Assembly: GCA_945870575.1 (NCBI GenBank)
Contig: CAMBSK010000006.1
Span: forward strand, 42,946 to 106,945
Direction: 5' to 3'
Origin: Bordetella parapertussis
GTDB lineage: Bacteria; Pseudomonadota; Gammaproteobacteria; Burkholderiales; Burkholderiaceae_C
Length of the DNA stretch: 64,000 nucleotides
The notes under the pieces were generated by a model, which ran no database searches, had not been told where the DNA came from, and was given only the letters and a program-made list of their open reading frames with translations. The translations under genes were made by a program, and so were the position numbers. This document shows, in pieces, positions 21,196-30,886 of the stretch (position 1 is its first letter; each line of letters opens with the position of its first letter).

Positions 21196-22760
21196 CACGC
21201 CTGTACCGGGGCGTTTTCATTCTGTGGATAGTCTTGCGCTTCGGGCTGGATGAACTGCTGCTCTCCGGCTTTAAACAACCCTGGTTGATCCGCTTCACAC
21301 GCGTGCTCACGATTGGCCGCAACCTGAGTGCACCGCGCGGTCAGCGCTTGCGCCAGGCGCTGGAACATTTAGGCCCTATTTTTGTCAAACTTGGCCAGGT
21401 CTTATCGACCCGTCGCGATCTGCTGCCCAACGACATCGCCGATGAACTGGCCAAGCTGCAAGACCAGGTGCCACCTTTCCCCTCGGATGTGGCGGTGGCT
21501 TCGATTGAACGCGCCTTCGGCCGACGAGTGGATGAAATTTTCAGCCGCTTCGACCGGGTGCCGGTGGCCAGCGCATCAATTGCGCAAGTGCATTTCGCCA
21601 GCCTGAGAAACAGCAGCGGTCAGGAGCGCGAAGTCGCGGTCAAGGTGCTGCGCCCGGGCATGCTCAAGGTCATAGACAAAGACCTTGAGCTGATGCATAC
21701 CATGGCCACCTGGTTGGACCGTTTGTCCACCGACGGCAAACGTTTGAAGCCGCGCGAAGTGGTCGCCGAGTTCGACAAATATTTGCATGACGAACTCGAT
21801 CTGGTGCGCGAAGCCTCCAACGCCACACAACTGCGCCGTAACATGGAAGGGCTGAACCTGGTGTTAATCCCTGAAATGGTCTGGGATTACTGTACCCGCG
21901 AAGTCATCGTCATGGAACGCATGTACGGTCTGCCTATCAGCCATGTGGATGCTTTGCGGCAGGCGGGCGTGGACATTCCCAAGTTGGCGCGTGACGGCGT
22001 CACTATTTTCTTTACCCAGGTGTTTCGCGACGGTTTTTTTCACGCCGATATGCACCCGGGCAATATCCAAGTCAGTGTGGCAGCGGCCACTTTCGGTCAA
22101 TACGTGTCGTTGGATTTCGGCATTGTTGGCACTTTGACAGAGTTCGACAAAGAATACCTAGCGCAAAACTTCACCGCATTTTTTCGCCGCGATTACAAGC
22201 GGGTGGCAGAGTTGCATATCGAATCGGGTTGGGTGCCGGCCCACACACGGGTCGACGAACTCGAGTCGGCTATCCGTTCGGTGTGCGAGCCTTATTTCGA
22301 CCGGCCTTTGAAAGAAATTTCATTGGGCATGGTGCTCATGCGTTTGTTCCAGACCTCGCGCCGCTTTCAGGTCGAAATACAACCGCAACTGGTGCTACTG
22401 CAAAAAACCCTGCTCAATATTGAAGGCTTGGGTCGCCAGCTCGATCCAGAACTCGACTTGTGGAGCACCGCCAAACCGTTTCTAGAGAAATGGATGCTTG
22501 AGCAGATCGGGCCTCAGCGTTTATGGAAACAGCTCAAGGACGAAGCGCCACGACTGGCCAAAATGCTGCCTGAAATACCGCGTCTGGTTCATGCTTTTTT
22601 ACAGCGCGACCACGAAGAAGAACGCCGACAGCTGATGGACTTGATCCGCATGCAGCAACGCACCAACCGAACCCTGCAAGCTATTTTGTTGTTGGCGCTT
22701 GGCTTTTTCGCAGGTATGGTGTTGACTGCGCTGCTGGGCGTGTGGAGCCTGGGAATTTAA
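21192..22760 (+). CDS. ubiB: UbiB atypical kinase/ATPase for ubiquinone synthesis
   Basis: An ABC1/ADCK-family membrane-anchored atypical kinase that acts as an ATPase in ubiquinone synthesis. The KxGQ motif is in [16 protein letters not shown], the A-loop/lysine in [11 protein letters not shown], and the catalytic site in [12 protein letters not shown] and [10 protein letters not shown]-terminal hydrophobic helices ([18 protein letters not shown]) anchor it. The 522 residues match. It is translationally coupled to ubiJ. Its stop is directly adjacent to the convergent potI-like stop, with no intergenic base. Confidence 0.97.
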   Translation: MTRLYRGVFILWIVLRFGLDELLLSGFKQPWLIRFTRVLTIGRNLSAPRGQRLRQALEHLGPIFVKLGQVLSTRRDLLPNDIADELAKLQDQVPPFPSDVAVASIERAFGRRVDEIFSRFDRVPVASASIAQVHFASLRNSSGQEREVAVKVLRPGMLKVIDKDLELMHTMATWLDRLSTDGKRLKPREVVAEFDKYLHDELDLVREASNATQLRRNMEGLNLVLIPEMVWDYCTREVIVMERMYGLPISHVDALRQAGVDIPKLARDGVTIFFTQVFRDGFFHADMHPGNIQVSVAAATFGQYVSLDFGIVGTLTEFDKEYLAQNFTAFFRRDYKRVAELHIESGWVPAHTRVDELESAIRSVCEPYFDRPLKEISLGMVLMRLFQTSRRFQVEIQPQLVLLQKTLLNIEGLGRQLDPELDLWSTAKPFLEKWMLEQIGPQRLWKQLKDEAPRLAKMLPEIPRLVHAFLQRDHEEERRQLMDLIRMQQRTNRTLQAILLLALGFFAGMVLTALLGVWSLGI

Positions 22761-23588
22761 TTAATCTTCCGGTTGCATACGGTTTTTGCGCGACTGGCGC
22801 GCAATATGAATACCGTAGATCACCACGGCCAGCGTGACTGCCAGCATCAACAGACTGGCGGCTGCATAAATCGATGGGTTGACTCCGCGTCTGGCGTAAT
22901 TGAAGATGACTTGCGGCAAGGTGGTAACGCCGGGGCCGGCCAGAAATTCTGAAATCACCACATCGTCAAACGATAAAGTGAAGGTGAGCAACCAGGCAGC
23001 CAGTAAGGCTTGCGTCATGTTTGGCAAGGTCACCAGAAAAAACACTTGAAACGGCCGGCAACCCAGGTCCAGCGCGGCTTCTTCTATGGATCGGTCCATT
23101 TCCTTGAGGCGCGATTGAATCACCACGCTGGCATAGGCCATGCCCAGCAAGGCATGACCGAGCACGATGGTGAAAGTGCCGCGCTGCGGCCAGCCGAACA
23201 TGCGCTCCATGCCGACAAACAACAGCAGCAGCGACAGACCGATGATGACCTCGGGCATGACCAGCGGCGAGGACAACATGGCGTTGAACAAGGTGCGGCC
23301 CCGGAAGTTGCCAAAGCGCACCAGCGCGAAAGCTGCCAGCGTGGCCAGTACCGTGCCCAGTGTGGCGCTCATCAAGGCCACATTCAATGAAAGCGAGAAA
23401 CCTTCGACCAACCGGGAATCGTTCCACAGCGCCTGGTACCAGCGCAGTGAAAAACCGGTGAACACGCTGTCCTGGCGCGTGCTGTTGAAAGAGAACACCA
23501 CCAGAAACAGCAGCGGCAGATAGAAAAACGCAAACACGCCGCTCAGCCACAAACTGCTGATGTGTCGCTTCAGCCATGTCGCGCTCAT
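22761..23588 (-). CDS. potI: polyamine ABC importer permease (PotI/PotC-like)
   Basis: Inner-membrane permease with six predicted helices. It has the cytoplasmic EAA loop, EEAALDLGCRPFQVFFLVTLP, through which it would contact an ATPase, and an N-terminal segment FAFFYLPLLFLVVFSFN typical of PotC/PotI. Its start overlaps the potH stop (GCGCTCAT region, 4 bases), so the two permeases are coupled. No matching ATPase gene lies in this cluster. The choice of PotI over PotC (putrescine versus spermidine/putrescine) follows from the binding protein and is not certain. Confidence 0.88.
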   Translation of the reverse strand: MSATWLKRHISSLWLSGVFAFFYLPLLFLVVFSFNSTRQDSVFTGFSLRWYQALWNDSRLVEGFSLSLNVALMSATLGTVLATLAAFALVRFGNFRGRTLFNAMLSSPLVMPEVIIGLSLLLLFVGMERMFGWPQRGTFTIVLGHALLGMAYASVVIQSRLKEMDRSIEEAALDLGCRPFQVFFLVTLPNMTQALLAAWLLTFTLSFDDVVISEFLAGPGVTTLPQVIFNYARRGVNPSIYAAASLLMLAVTLAVVIYGIHIARQSRKNRMQPED

Positions 23589-24529
23589 GCGGACAACTCC
23601 TGCTCGGCCTTGCGGGTGACGCGTTGGTTGTACCAGGCGAGTGGCATGACCACGCCGACGATCATGGCGATAGCCAGCGCACTGGCGCGCGGCCAGTTGT
23701 TGCTGCTGAACATCTCGTCCCAGACCACCCGGCCAATCATCAGATTTTCAGCGCCACCCAGCAAAGACGGGATCACGAATTCACCCAGACATGGAATAAA
23801 TACCAGCATGGAACCGGCGACGATGCCGGAGCGGCTCAGTGGCACAGTCACCAACCAGAAGGTTTGCCAGGGCGTGGCACCCAGGTCTTGCGAGGCCTCA
23901 AGCAGGCGTTGATCCAGCTTGACGAGGTTGGCGTAAAGCGGCAGCACCATGAAGGGCAGATAAACATAAGTCATGCCCACCAGCATGGACACGTCGTTGT
24001 AAAGCATTTGTATGGGTTCGGCGGTGATACCCAGAAAAATCAGCATGTGGTTGATGATGCCTTGATCCGTCAGCAAGCCTTTCCATGCGTATACACGCAA
24101 CAGGAACGAGGTCCAAAACGGCAGCATCACCATCAGCAGCAGCAAGGGCCGCACCGAGGGTTTGCTGCGGGCCAGGAAGTAGGCGAACGGGTAACCGAAG
24201 AACAGGCAAAGCAAGGTGGTCCACAGCGCGTATTTGAGCGACAGTAGGTAAGACTCGGTGTACAAGGTTTGCAGCCATCCGCTGTCGGCATCATGCAAAA
24301 GCGATACGTAATTGGATAACTTCAAATGCAGCGACACCTGTCCGTTGTCGCTGGCGATGATGGGCGCGAAAGGATTCAGTCCTTCGCCCATGTCAGTCAC
24401 GCTGATGCGCAGCAAAATGAAAAACGGTACCGCAAAAAACAGCAGCAACCAAAACCAGGGAACGGTAAGAACCAGTCTGCGGCCATGGCGCAGAAACATA
24501 TGGCTGAAAAATCCCGAGACTTTAGTCAT
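23585..24529 (-). CDS. potH: polyamine ABC importer permease (PotH/PotB-like)
   Basis: A 314-residue permease partner with six helices and the EAA loop LLEASQDLGATPWQTFWLVTVP. The N-terminus has a basic stretch then WFWLLLFFAVPFFILLRIS. It is separated from the binding-protein gene by 73 bases that hold a strong terminator-like hairpin, and overlaps the next permease by 4 bases. Confidence 0.89.
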   Translation of the reverse strand: MTKVSGFFSHMFLRHGRRLVLTVPWFWLLLFFAVPFFILLRISVTDMGEGLNPFAPIIASDNGQVSLHLKLSNYVSLLHDADSGWLQTLYTESYLLSLKYALWTTLLCLFFGYPFAYFLARSKPSVRPLLLLMVMLPFWTSFLLRVYAWKGLLTDQGIINHMLIFLGITAEPIQMLYNDVSMLVGMTYVYLPFMVLPLYANLVKLDQRLLEASQDLGATPWQTFWLVTVPLSRSGIVAGSMLVFIPCLGEFVIPSLLGGAENLMIGRVVWDEMFSSNNWPRASALAIAMIVGVVMPLAWYNQRVTRKAEQELSA

Positions 24530-24540
24530 GGCAGGTACTC

Positions 24541-24596
24541 AGCAAAAAAGAAAAGAAAAGGCGGGCGCGCAATCCAGTCGTGACAGCGCCCGCCTT
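24541..24596 (-). terminator. intra-operon terminator/attenuator between potF-like and potH-like genes
   Basis: On the minus strand a perfect 11-bp GC-rich stem (arms 24586-24596 and 24558-24568) with a 17-base loop is followed by TTCTTTTCTTTTTT. It directly follows the binding-protein gene and precedes the permeases, so most transcripts would stop here and the permeases would be made at a lower level. Confidence 0.8.
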
Positions 24597-24602
24597 CAAA
24601 GC

Positions 24603-25736
24603 TTACTTGCCTTTCTTGAAGCTGGTGTAAACAGCAGTCATGGACTCGCGCGTGGCGTTACCCAGGGCGGCCGGGGACACCATCAAAGCCAGGTTGGCTT
24701 CGTCAGGGAAGACGGCTTTGTTTTGCGCGACTTCAGGTGAGACGAGTGCAACGCTGTCTTTGTTGGCTGTGGGGTAGCCCAACTCGTTGGTTTGAGAAGC
24801 GGAGACTTCAGCTTTCAGGTAGTAGTTAATGAAAGCCATGGCGTTGTTCGGGTGCTTGGCATCTGCGGGCACTGCGATGTTGTCAAAAAAGATAAGGCCA
24901 CCGGTTTTGGGCAGCAGTACTTCGATGTCATGACCACTTTTGTTTTCTTTGGCACGGGCTGCAGCCTGATTGAAGTCACCGGCCCAGCCCAAAGCCACGC
25001 ACGCCTTGCCACCAGCCAGATCGTCGATCATGGTGCTGGTGAACAAACGGATGTCTTTGCGTACCTTGGCCAGCATCTCACCGGCAGCTTTGTGATCAGC
25101 CGCGTCTTCAGAGTAAGCGTTTTTGCCGATGTAATGCAGAGCAGGCGGTAGGATTTCGGTGGGTGAATCAAGGAAAGCAATGCCACATGATTTGAGTTTG
25201 CTGGTGTAAGTCGGGTTGAACACCAAGTCCCAAGCGTTGTCCGGCATGGGCGTGCTGCCCAGCGCCTTGGCGACCTTGGCCTTGTTGATGGCCACGGTGG
25301 TGAAACTCCAGGCCCAGGGGATGACGTGTTCGTTGCCGGGGTCGACGCCGAGCAGTTTGGACATCAAATTGGGATCCAGGTTTTTGTAATTCGGGATTTG
25401 GGCTTTGTCCAGCTTTTTCAGCAGACCGGCTTCGACTTGAGCTTTGACAAACACGGAACCGGGCACGACGATGTCAAAACCGGTGCTGCCTGCCACCAGT
25501 TTGGCTTGCAGCGCTTCATTGGTTTCAAAGGTCTGGTAGTTGACTTTGATGCCGGTGTCTTTCTCGAAATTGGCGATCAGGTCTGGCGCCACGTAATCCG
25601 GCCAGTTGTAAATATTGAGTACTTTTTCTTCGGTGTTGACAGCAGCAGCAGGCGCGGCAGCCTTGGGTTCTTCTTTTTTGCCGCAGGCGGCAACAGCCAA
25701 GGCGGCAAGCAAAACGAGGGAGAAACGGTGCATCAT
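24603..25736 (-). CDS. potF: polyamine-binding lipoprotein of ABC importer (PotF-like)
   Basis: Solute-binding protein of the PotD/PotF family. The N-terminal signal ends in a lipobox-like AVAAC near residue 18, so it is likely a lipoprotein. LNIYNWPDYVAPDLI and FEKDTGIKVNYQTFE are family hallmarks, with WSFTTVAINKAKV and LGWAGDFNQA further on. The 377 residues fit. Tandem ATGs (25734-25736 and 25731-25733) follow a good AAGGAG site, which best suits the first. It is the first gene of the transporter operon. Putrescine is the likely ligand, by family only. Confidence 0.9.
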   Translation of the reverse strand: MMHRFSLVLLAALAVAACGKKEEPKAAAPAAAVNTEEKVLNIYNWPDYVAPDLIANFEKDTGIKVNYQTFETNEALQAKLVAGSTGFDIVVPGSVFVKAQVEAGLLKKLDKAQIPNYKNLDPNLMSKLLGVDPGNEHVIPWAWSFTTVAINKAKVAKALGSTPMPDNAWDLVFNPTYTSKLKSCGIAFLDSPTEILPPALHYIGKNAYSEDAADHKAAGEMLAKVRKDIRLFTSTMIDDLAGGKACVALGWAGDFNQAAARAKENKSGHDIEVLLPKTGGLIFFDNIAVPADAKHPNNAMAFINYYLKAEVSASQTNELGYPTANKDSVALVSPEVAQNKAVFPDEANLALMVSPAALGNATRESMTAVYTSFKKGK

Positions 25737-25911
25737 AGGGAAAACTCCTTATAAAGAGTGAAAACGGGCTTTGTAGAAACTCAGACAACTTGAGTTTCAC
25801 CTGTCTAGTATAAATAACGATTAACGCCAGAGGGGCGAGGGAAACAGTGGCTGAACCTTAAAAGCATACAATCACTGGCTTTGTCGAGCACTTTGAACCA
25901 GCGGTAACACC

Positions 25912-26226
25912 ATGCCAATTTATGCCTATAAATGCGCAGCTTGCGGCTTCGCGAAAGATCTGCTGCAAAAAATGTCGGATCCGCCTCTGACCGAGTGCCC
26001 CGAATGTCACAAACCTTCGTTCAGTAAACAGCTGACAGCGGCCGGTTTTCAGCTCAAGGGTTCGGGCTGGTATGCCACCGATTTCAAAACCGGCGCCAAT
26101 CCAGCTGCCACGCCGGCGGCACCGCCGGCCGGCGCTGATGCACCGGCGACCACCACAGCACCCGCTAAAACCGACGCACCGGCGGCCTCGGTTAGCGCGT
26201 GCGCGCCCTCTTGCGCCTGCCATTAA
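25912..26226 (+). CDS. FmdB-family zinc-ribbon protein
   Basis: A 104-residue protein. The N-terminal 45 residues form the FmdB zinc ribbon: MPIYAYKCAACGF with one CxxC, and CPECHKP with the second. A flexible Ala/Pro/Thr-rich linker follows, and the end is Cys-rich (CAPSCACH). FmdB-like proteins are putative regulators without a settled function. It is the first gene of an FmdB, DUF502, aspS, folE series, the same order seen in many Burkholderiales. Confidence 0.88.
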   Translation: MPIYAYKCAACGFAKDLLQKMSDPPLTECPECHKPSFSKQLTAAGFQLKGSGWYATDFKTGANPAATPAAPPAGADAPATTTAPAKTDAPAASVSACAPSCACH

Positions 26227-26244
26227 ACCTCTGTTGTTGTAGCT

Positions 26245-26886
26245 ATGAACATTAAAAAATACATATTTGCCGGCCTGCTGGTCTGGCTGCCGCTGGCTAT
26301 CACCTTGTGGGTGTTGAGCTGGCTGGTTGGTGCCATGGACGGGATTTTTGCCAATGTGTTGTATGGCCTGAGTAGTGTGCTGCCACAAGCCGTCAGCGAT
26401 TCCTTGCAGCGCCTGCTGCAAATCAAGGGCCTTGGCGTGCTGCTGGTGTTTCTGGTTCTGGTCATCACCGGCGCCTTTGCTTCCAATGTCGCCGGTCGCT
26501 GGCTGGTCACGCAATGGGACAAGCTGTTCACCCACATACCTATCGTCAAATCTATTTACAACAGTGTCAAAAAAGTGTCTGACACTTTGTTTTCCAGTAA
26601 CGGCAATGCGTTTCGTAAAGCCGTTTTGATTCAATACCCGCGTCAAGGTGCCTGGACGATTGCATTTCAAACCGGAACGCCTACCGGTGAAGTGGTTGAC
26701 CATGTGGGCCCGGGTCATATCAATGTGTATGTCCCCACTACGCCCAATCCCACCAGCGGTTTTTTCCTGGTGGTGCCTGCCGCTGATGTGATCGAGTTAA
26801 ATATGAGTGTTGACCAGGCCTTGACCTATGTGATTTCTATGGGCGCAGTATCCCTGGACCAGCCTGTTTTGAAAAACCCGTCCTGA
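26245..26886 (+). CDS. DUF502 membrane protein
   Basis: A 213-residue protein with two N-terminal membrane helices (about 5-35 and 60-85) and a soluble C-terminal domain. IPIVKSIYNSVKKVSDTL, FQTGTPTGEV and VYVPTTPNPTSGFFLVVP are signatures of the DUF502 family. The function is unknown. It lies 18 bases after the FmdB-like gene and 62 bases before aspS. Confidence 0.9.
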   Translation: MNIKKYIFAGLLVWLPLAITLWVLSWLVGAMDGIFANVLYGLSSVLPQAVSDSLQRLLQIKGLGVLLVFLVLVITGAFASNVAGRWLVTQWDKLFTHIPIVKSIYNSVKKVSDTLFSSNGNAFRKAVLIQYPRQGAWTIAFQTGTPTGEVVDHVGPGHINVYVPTTPNPTSGFFLVVPAADVIELNMSVDQALTYVISMGAVSLDQPVLKNPS

Positions 26887-26948
26887 GCCAAGCCAGCCTT
26901 TGGCAGCTTGCCCCCTTTTAAGAAACCTGTAACGAAAGAATTTTTACC

Positions 26949-28748
26949 ATGGCAATGCGAACCCATTACTGCGGCTTGGTGACCGAAGCCATTCAGGGAC
27001 AAACTGTCACGCTGTGCGGTTGGGTCAATCGCAGGCGTGACCACGGTGGTGTGATTTTTGTCGACTTGCGTGACCGCGAAGGTTATGTGCAAGTGGTGTG
27101 CGACCCCGACCGCGCCGAGATGTTCAAACAAGCCGAAGAACTGCGCAACGAGTTTTGTATCCAGATCAAAGGCTTGGTGCGTTTGCGCCCTGACGGTACC
27201 ACCAACGAGAACTTGAAAAGCGGCAAGATTGAAGTGCTGTGCCACGAACTCGTGGTGTTGAACCCGTCTGTCACACCGCCTTTTCAATTGGATGACGACA
27301 ACCTGTCCGAGACCACGCGCCTGACTCACCGCGTGCTAGATTTGCGCCGTCCTTACATGCAGAAAAACCTGATGCTGCGCTACAAAGTGGCGATGGCTGT
27401 GCGCAAGTTTTTGGATGCCAACGGGTTTGTCGATATTGAAACGCCCATGCTGACCAAGAGCACCCCCGAGGGCGCGCGCGATTACTTGGTGCCCAGCCGT
27501 GTGAACGACGGTCACTTTTTTGCACTGCCGCAGTCGCCTCAGTTGTTCAAGCAGTTGTTGATGGTTTCCGGCTTTGACCGCTACTACCAGATCACCAAAT
27601 GTTTCCGTGACGAAGACTTGCGTGCTGACCGCCAGCCCGAATTCACCCAGATCGATATTGAAACCTCGTTCATGGACGAAGAAGAAATCCGCGCTTTGTT
27701 CCAAAACATGATCAAAGGCGTGTTCGTTGAAACCTTGGACATAGAACTCGGCGACTTCCCCATCATGGCCTACAGCGAAGCCATGCACCGTTTCGGCTCT
27801 GACAAGCCTGACTTGCGCGTCAAACTCGAGTTCACCGAATTGACCGACGTCATGGCCGATGTGGACTTCAAAGTCTTTAGTGCCCCGGCCACCACACCCG
27901 GCGGTCGCGTGGTCGCGTTGCGTGTACCGAACGGCGGCGAAATGAGCCGTGGCGAGATCGACAGCTACACCGAGTTCGTGAAAATTTATGGCGCCAAGGG
28001 TCTGGCCTGGATCAAGATCAATGACGTGGCTGCCGGTCGCGATGGCTTGCAGTCGCCTATCGTGAAAAACATCCACGATGCCGCCATTGCCGAAATCTTG
28101 AAACGCACTGGTGCGCAAAACGGCGACCTGTTGTTCTTCGGCGCTGACAAAGCCAAGGTGGTGAACGATGCCATCGGCGCACTGCGCTTGAAAGTCGGCC
28201 ATAGCGAGTTCGGTAAAAAACAAGGTTTGCTGGAAAACCGCTGGGCGCCATTGTGGGTGGTCGACTTCCCCATGTTCGAGTACGACGAGGAAGCACAGCG
28301 TTACAACGCGGTGCACCACCCGTTCACCGCTCCCAAAGACGGCCACGAAGACTGGATGGTCACCGCGCCTGAGAAATGCGTGGCCAAGGGCTACGACATG
28401 GTGTTGAACGGTTGGGAAATCGGCGGCGGCTCGGTGCGTATTCACCGCGCTGACGTGCAGCAAAAAGTGTTTGACGCACTCAAAATCACACCTGAAGAAG
28501 CGCAGATCAAATTCGGCTTCTTGCTTGACGCTTTGCAATACGGCGCGCCTCCCCACGGCGGTTTGGCCTTTGGCCTTGACCGCATCGTCACTTTGATGAC
28601 CGGTGCCGATTCCATCCGCGATGTGATTGCCTTCCCCAAAACCCAGCGCGCCCAGTGTCTGCTGACACAAGCGCCGTCGTTGGTTGACGAAAAGCAATTG
28701 CGCGAACTGCACATACGTTTACGTAATCTCGACATCAAAACGGCCTGA
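26949..28748 (+). CDS. aspS: aspartyl-tRNA synthetase
   Basis: Class IIb synthetase. The N-terminal OB-fold contains [22 protein letters not shown]. Catalytic motif 2 is in [19 protein letters not shown], with [14 protein letters not shown] before it. The bacterial GAD insertion sits near residues 290-420, and motif 3 is [14 protein letters not shown]. The 599 residues are the bacterial length. Two in-frame ATGs lie at 26949 and 26955. In proteobacteria that lack a separate tRNA-Asn pathway the enzyme can be non-discriminating, which cannot be judged here. Confidence 0.97.
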   Translation: MAMRTHYCGLVTEAIQGQTVTLCGWVNRRRDHGGVIFVDLRDREGYVQVVCDPDRAEMFKQAEELRNEFCIQIKGLVRLRPDGTTNENLKSGKIEVLCHELVVLNPSVTPPFQLDDDNLSETTRLTHRVLDLRRPYMQKNLMLRYKVAMAVRKFLDANGFVDIETPMLTKSTPEGARDYLVPSRVNDGHFFALPQSPQLFKQLLMVSGFDRYYQITKCFRDEDLRADRQPEFTQIDIETSFMDEEEIRALFQNMIKGVFVETLDIELGDFPIMAYSEAMHRFGSDKPDLRVKLEFTELTDVMADVDFKVFSAPATTPGGRVVALRVPNGGEMSRGEIDSYTEFVKIYGAKGLAWIKINDVAAGRDGLQSPIVKNIHDAAIAEILKRTGAQNGDLLFFGADKAKVVNDAIGALRLKVGHSEFGKKQGLLENRWAPLWVVDFPMFEYDEEAQRYNAVHHPFTAPKDGHEDWMVTAPEKCVAKGYDMVLNGWEIGGGSVRIHRADVQQKVFDALKITPEEAQIKFGFLLDALQYGAPPHGGLAFGLDRIVTLMTGADSIRDVIAFPKTQRAQCLLTQAPSLVDEKQLRELHIRLRNLDIKTA

Positions 28749-28752
28749 CACC

Positions 28753-29454
28753 ATGTCTAAATCTGTTGCTGACCAGGGTGTGCCCATCTCGGTGAAGATT
28801 CGCGAACGCGTGCTGGCTTCCAAACAGCGTTTTCACGCGAATGACAACATCGCGGAGTTCATTCAACCCGGTGAACTTGAAGCCTTGCTGGATGAAGTCG
28901 AAGATAAATTGAAAGCCGTACTTGAGAGTTTGGTGATTGACACTACCAATGACCACAACACCAACGACACGGCCAAGCGCCTGGCCAAGATGTACGTCAA
29001 GGAAGTGTTTAATGGGCGCTATGTGACTTCACCGCAAATCACAGAGTTCCCTAACGCCGAGCGTTTGAACGAACTCATGATTGTGGGCCCCATCACCGTG
29101 CGCAGTGCGTGCAGCCACCATTTCTGTCCCATCATTGGCAAAATTTGGATTGGCATACTGCCGAACAAAAACACCAACGTCATCGGCTTGTCCAAATACG
29201 CCAGACTGGCCGAATGGGTGATGGGCAGACCACAGATCCAAGAAGAAGCGGTTGTACAACTGGCAGATTTGATTCAGCAAAAAACCCGTCCTGATGGTTT
29301 GGCGTTGGTGATGGAAGCCTCGCATTTCTGCATGGCTTGGCGCGGCGTCAAGGACTTGGACAGCCGCATGATCAACTCGGTCATGCGCGGCGCCTTCCTC
29401 AAGGACCCGATATTGCGGCGCGAGTTCTTGGCGCTGATCCCGCAAAAAAGTTAA
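28753..29454 (+). CDS. folE: GTP cyclohydrolase I, divergent FolE subgroup
   Basis: Converts GTP to dihydroneopterin triphosphate, the entry to folate synthesis. The zinc-ligand segment reads RSACSHHFCPIIGKIWIG rather than the classical CEHHFVPI, and the second cysteine region reads HFCMAWRGVKDLD. NVIGLSKYARLAEWVMGRPQIQEE is recognisably GCH-I. The 233 residues include an N-terminal extension with HANDNIAEFIQPGE. This variant is known in betaproteobacteria as a second FolE form. The ATG at 28753, 4 bases after aspS, is chosen over an upstream in-frame ATG inside aspS. Confidence 0.9.
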   Translation: MSKSVADQGVPISVKIRERVLASKQRFHANDNIAEFIQPGELEALLDEVEDKLKAVLESLVIDTTNDHNTNDTAKRLAKMYVKEVFNGRYVTSPQITEFPNAERLNELMIVGPITVRSACSHHFCPIIGKIWIGILPNKNTNVIGLSKYARLAEWVMGRPQIQEEAVVQLADLIQQKTRPDGLALVMEASHFCMAWRGVKDLDSRMINSVMRGAFLKDPILRREFLALIPQKS

Positions 29455-29480
29455 TGCATGATGGGCTTGTCAGCCTTTGA

Positions 29481-30311
29481 ATGCTGCTTATGACACGCAT
29501 GCTTGGTTGCGATTTCAGCAGCAGCCCGTCTAAACGCAAACAAATTGTGGTCGCCTGGGGTGAAGCCGCAGGCGACCGCGTTTTATTGAAACAACTGCAG
29601 TTTTTTTCTACGCTGAAAGATTTCAGCGAATGCTTGCACACACCCGGCCCTTGGGTAGGCGGTTTCGATTTGCCGTTTGGCTTGCCGCGCGAGTTGGTTG
29701 AAACCTTAGGTTGGCCCACCGATTGGTTGGCCTGCATGCAGCAATTTGCACAACTCAGCCGCGAAGATATTCGCGCGCAATTTGCAGCTTTTTGCAATCA
29801 GCGTCCGGTCGGTGGTAAGTTCGCGCACCGCGCCACCGACTTGCCCGCCGGTTCGAGTCCCTCGATGAAATGGGTGAACCCGCCGGTGGCGTTCATGATG
29901 CACGCCGGTGTGCCTTTGTTAATCGAGGCTGGTGTGCATTTGCCGGGCTTGCTCGATGGCGATAAGCAGCGCGTGGCCTTAGAGGCATACCCAGGCATGT
30001 GGGCGCGGCGGGTGCTACAACGGCAAAGTTACAAAAACGATGCGGCGGCCAAACAAAACACTGAGCGCTGGCTGGCGCGCAAAAACCTGTTGCATGCCTT
30101 GGTCTGGGGCCACGACGATGTGCCGATGCGTTTGAAGCTGAGCTCGGCCATGGTAGACACGTTGGTTGATGACGCCAGTGGCGACAGTTTGGATGCGGTG
30201 CTGTGCATGATGCAAGCGGCTTGGGCGCAACAGCGGTTTGCACAAGGCGACGCCTTGTATGGCTTGCCGCCCGACATGGACCGGTTAGAAGGATGGATCG
30301 TCAACGCATGA
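29481..30311 (+). CDS. DUF429 family protein
   Basis: A 276-residue protein of the DUF429 family, with an RNase-H-like fold (predicted nuclease). The N-terminal MLGCDFSSSPSKRKQIVVAW supplies the first-strand aspartate, and GGFDLPFGLPRELVETLGW is characteristic. LEAYPGMWARRVL follows, and DDASGDSLDAVLCMMQAAW supplies the last acidic cluster. The biological role is unknown. The start may be ATG at 29481 or 29490. The stop overlaps the next gene (ATGA). Confidence 0.82.
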   Translation: MLLMTRMLGCDFSSSPSKRKQIVVAWGEAAGDRVLLKQLQFFSTLKDFSECLHTPGPWVGGFDLPFGLPRELVETLGWPTDWLACMQQFAQLSREDIRAQFAAFCNQRPVGGKFAHRATDLPAGSSPSMKWVNPPVAFMMHAGVPLLIEAGVHLPGLLDGDKQRVALEAYPGMWARRVLQRQSYKNDAAAKQNTERWLARKNLLHALVWGHDDVPMRLKLSSAMVDTLVDDASGDSLDAVLCMMQAAWAQQRFAQGDALYGLPPDMDRLEGWIVNA

Positions 30312-30886
30312 GCGAACCGTTGTTGGCGCAGGTGATTGAAACGCCGCGCATGTGGTTGCGCTGTCCCATGCCGGGCGAAGGTGAAGCCCTTTACCAATGT
30401 GTGCAACAGACGCTGGCGCAATTGCAAACCTGGCCGGACTCTTTGCCTTGGGCGCAGCAACCGCAGTCGCCCGACATCTCGGAAGACTATTGCCAGACTT
30501 GTTATGCCGCTTGGGTGATGGGATTGCGTTGGCCCTTGCTGATATGGGACAAAGACACGGCGCAATTGGCGGGCAGCATCGGTTTTCACCAGATCAACCA
30601 CGACACGCAAACATGGGAGTTGGGTTATTGGTGCAGCCAGGCGATGCAGGGGCAAGGTCGCATGACAGAAGCTGTGTCTGTGTTGACCGCGTATGTGCGG
30701 GAGCACTGGCCGCCAGTGCGCATACTGTGTCGCATAGACACGCGCAACACCGCGAGCTTGCGTGTGGTGCAAAAAACAGGATTCAGTTGGGAGAAGACAG
30801 AGTCGCTGGCATCAGACAGCGGTTTGCGGTACGAGGTGCAACATCATGTGCTGGGTCGGGCGCTGCATACCGGGCAGTCGGACTGA
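30308..30886 (+). CDS. GNAT-family N-acetyltransferase (RimJ/RimL-like)
   Basis: A 192-residue acetyltransferase with the GNAT_3 layout. TPRMWLRCPMPGEGEALY begins the domain, IGFHQINHDTQTWELGYW is the central strand pair, and RIDTRNTASLRVVQKTGF is the typical RimJ/RimL end. The acetyl-CoA loop is atypical (QAMQGQGRMTEA). The substrate is unknown. The ATG at 30308 overlaps the DUF429 stop, indicating coupling. Its last 43 bases overlap the convergent MoeB/ThiF-like gene. Confidence 0.88.
   Translation: MSEPLLAQVIETPRMWLRCPMPGEGEALYQCVQQTLAQLQTWPDSLPWAQQPQSPDISEDYCQTCYAAWVMGLRWPLLIWDKDTAQLAGSIGFHQINHDTQTWELGYWCSQAMQGQGRMTEAVSVLTAYVREHWPPVRILCRIDTRNTASLRVVQKTGFSWEKTESLASDSGLRYEVQHHVLGRALHTGQSD

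Noticed and set aside
27336-28712. Long minus-strand open frame (458 codons) opposite aspS
   Set aside because: It is antisense to a clear aspartyl-tRNA synthetase; its translation is Val/His/Gln-rich low-complexity typical of GC-biased shadow frames and lacks any motif.
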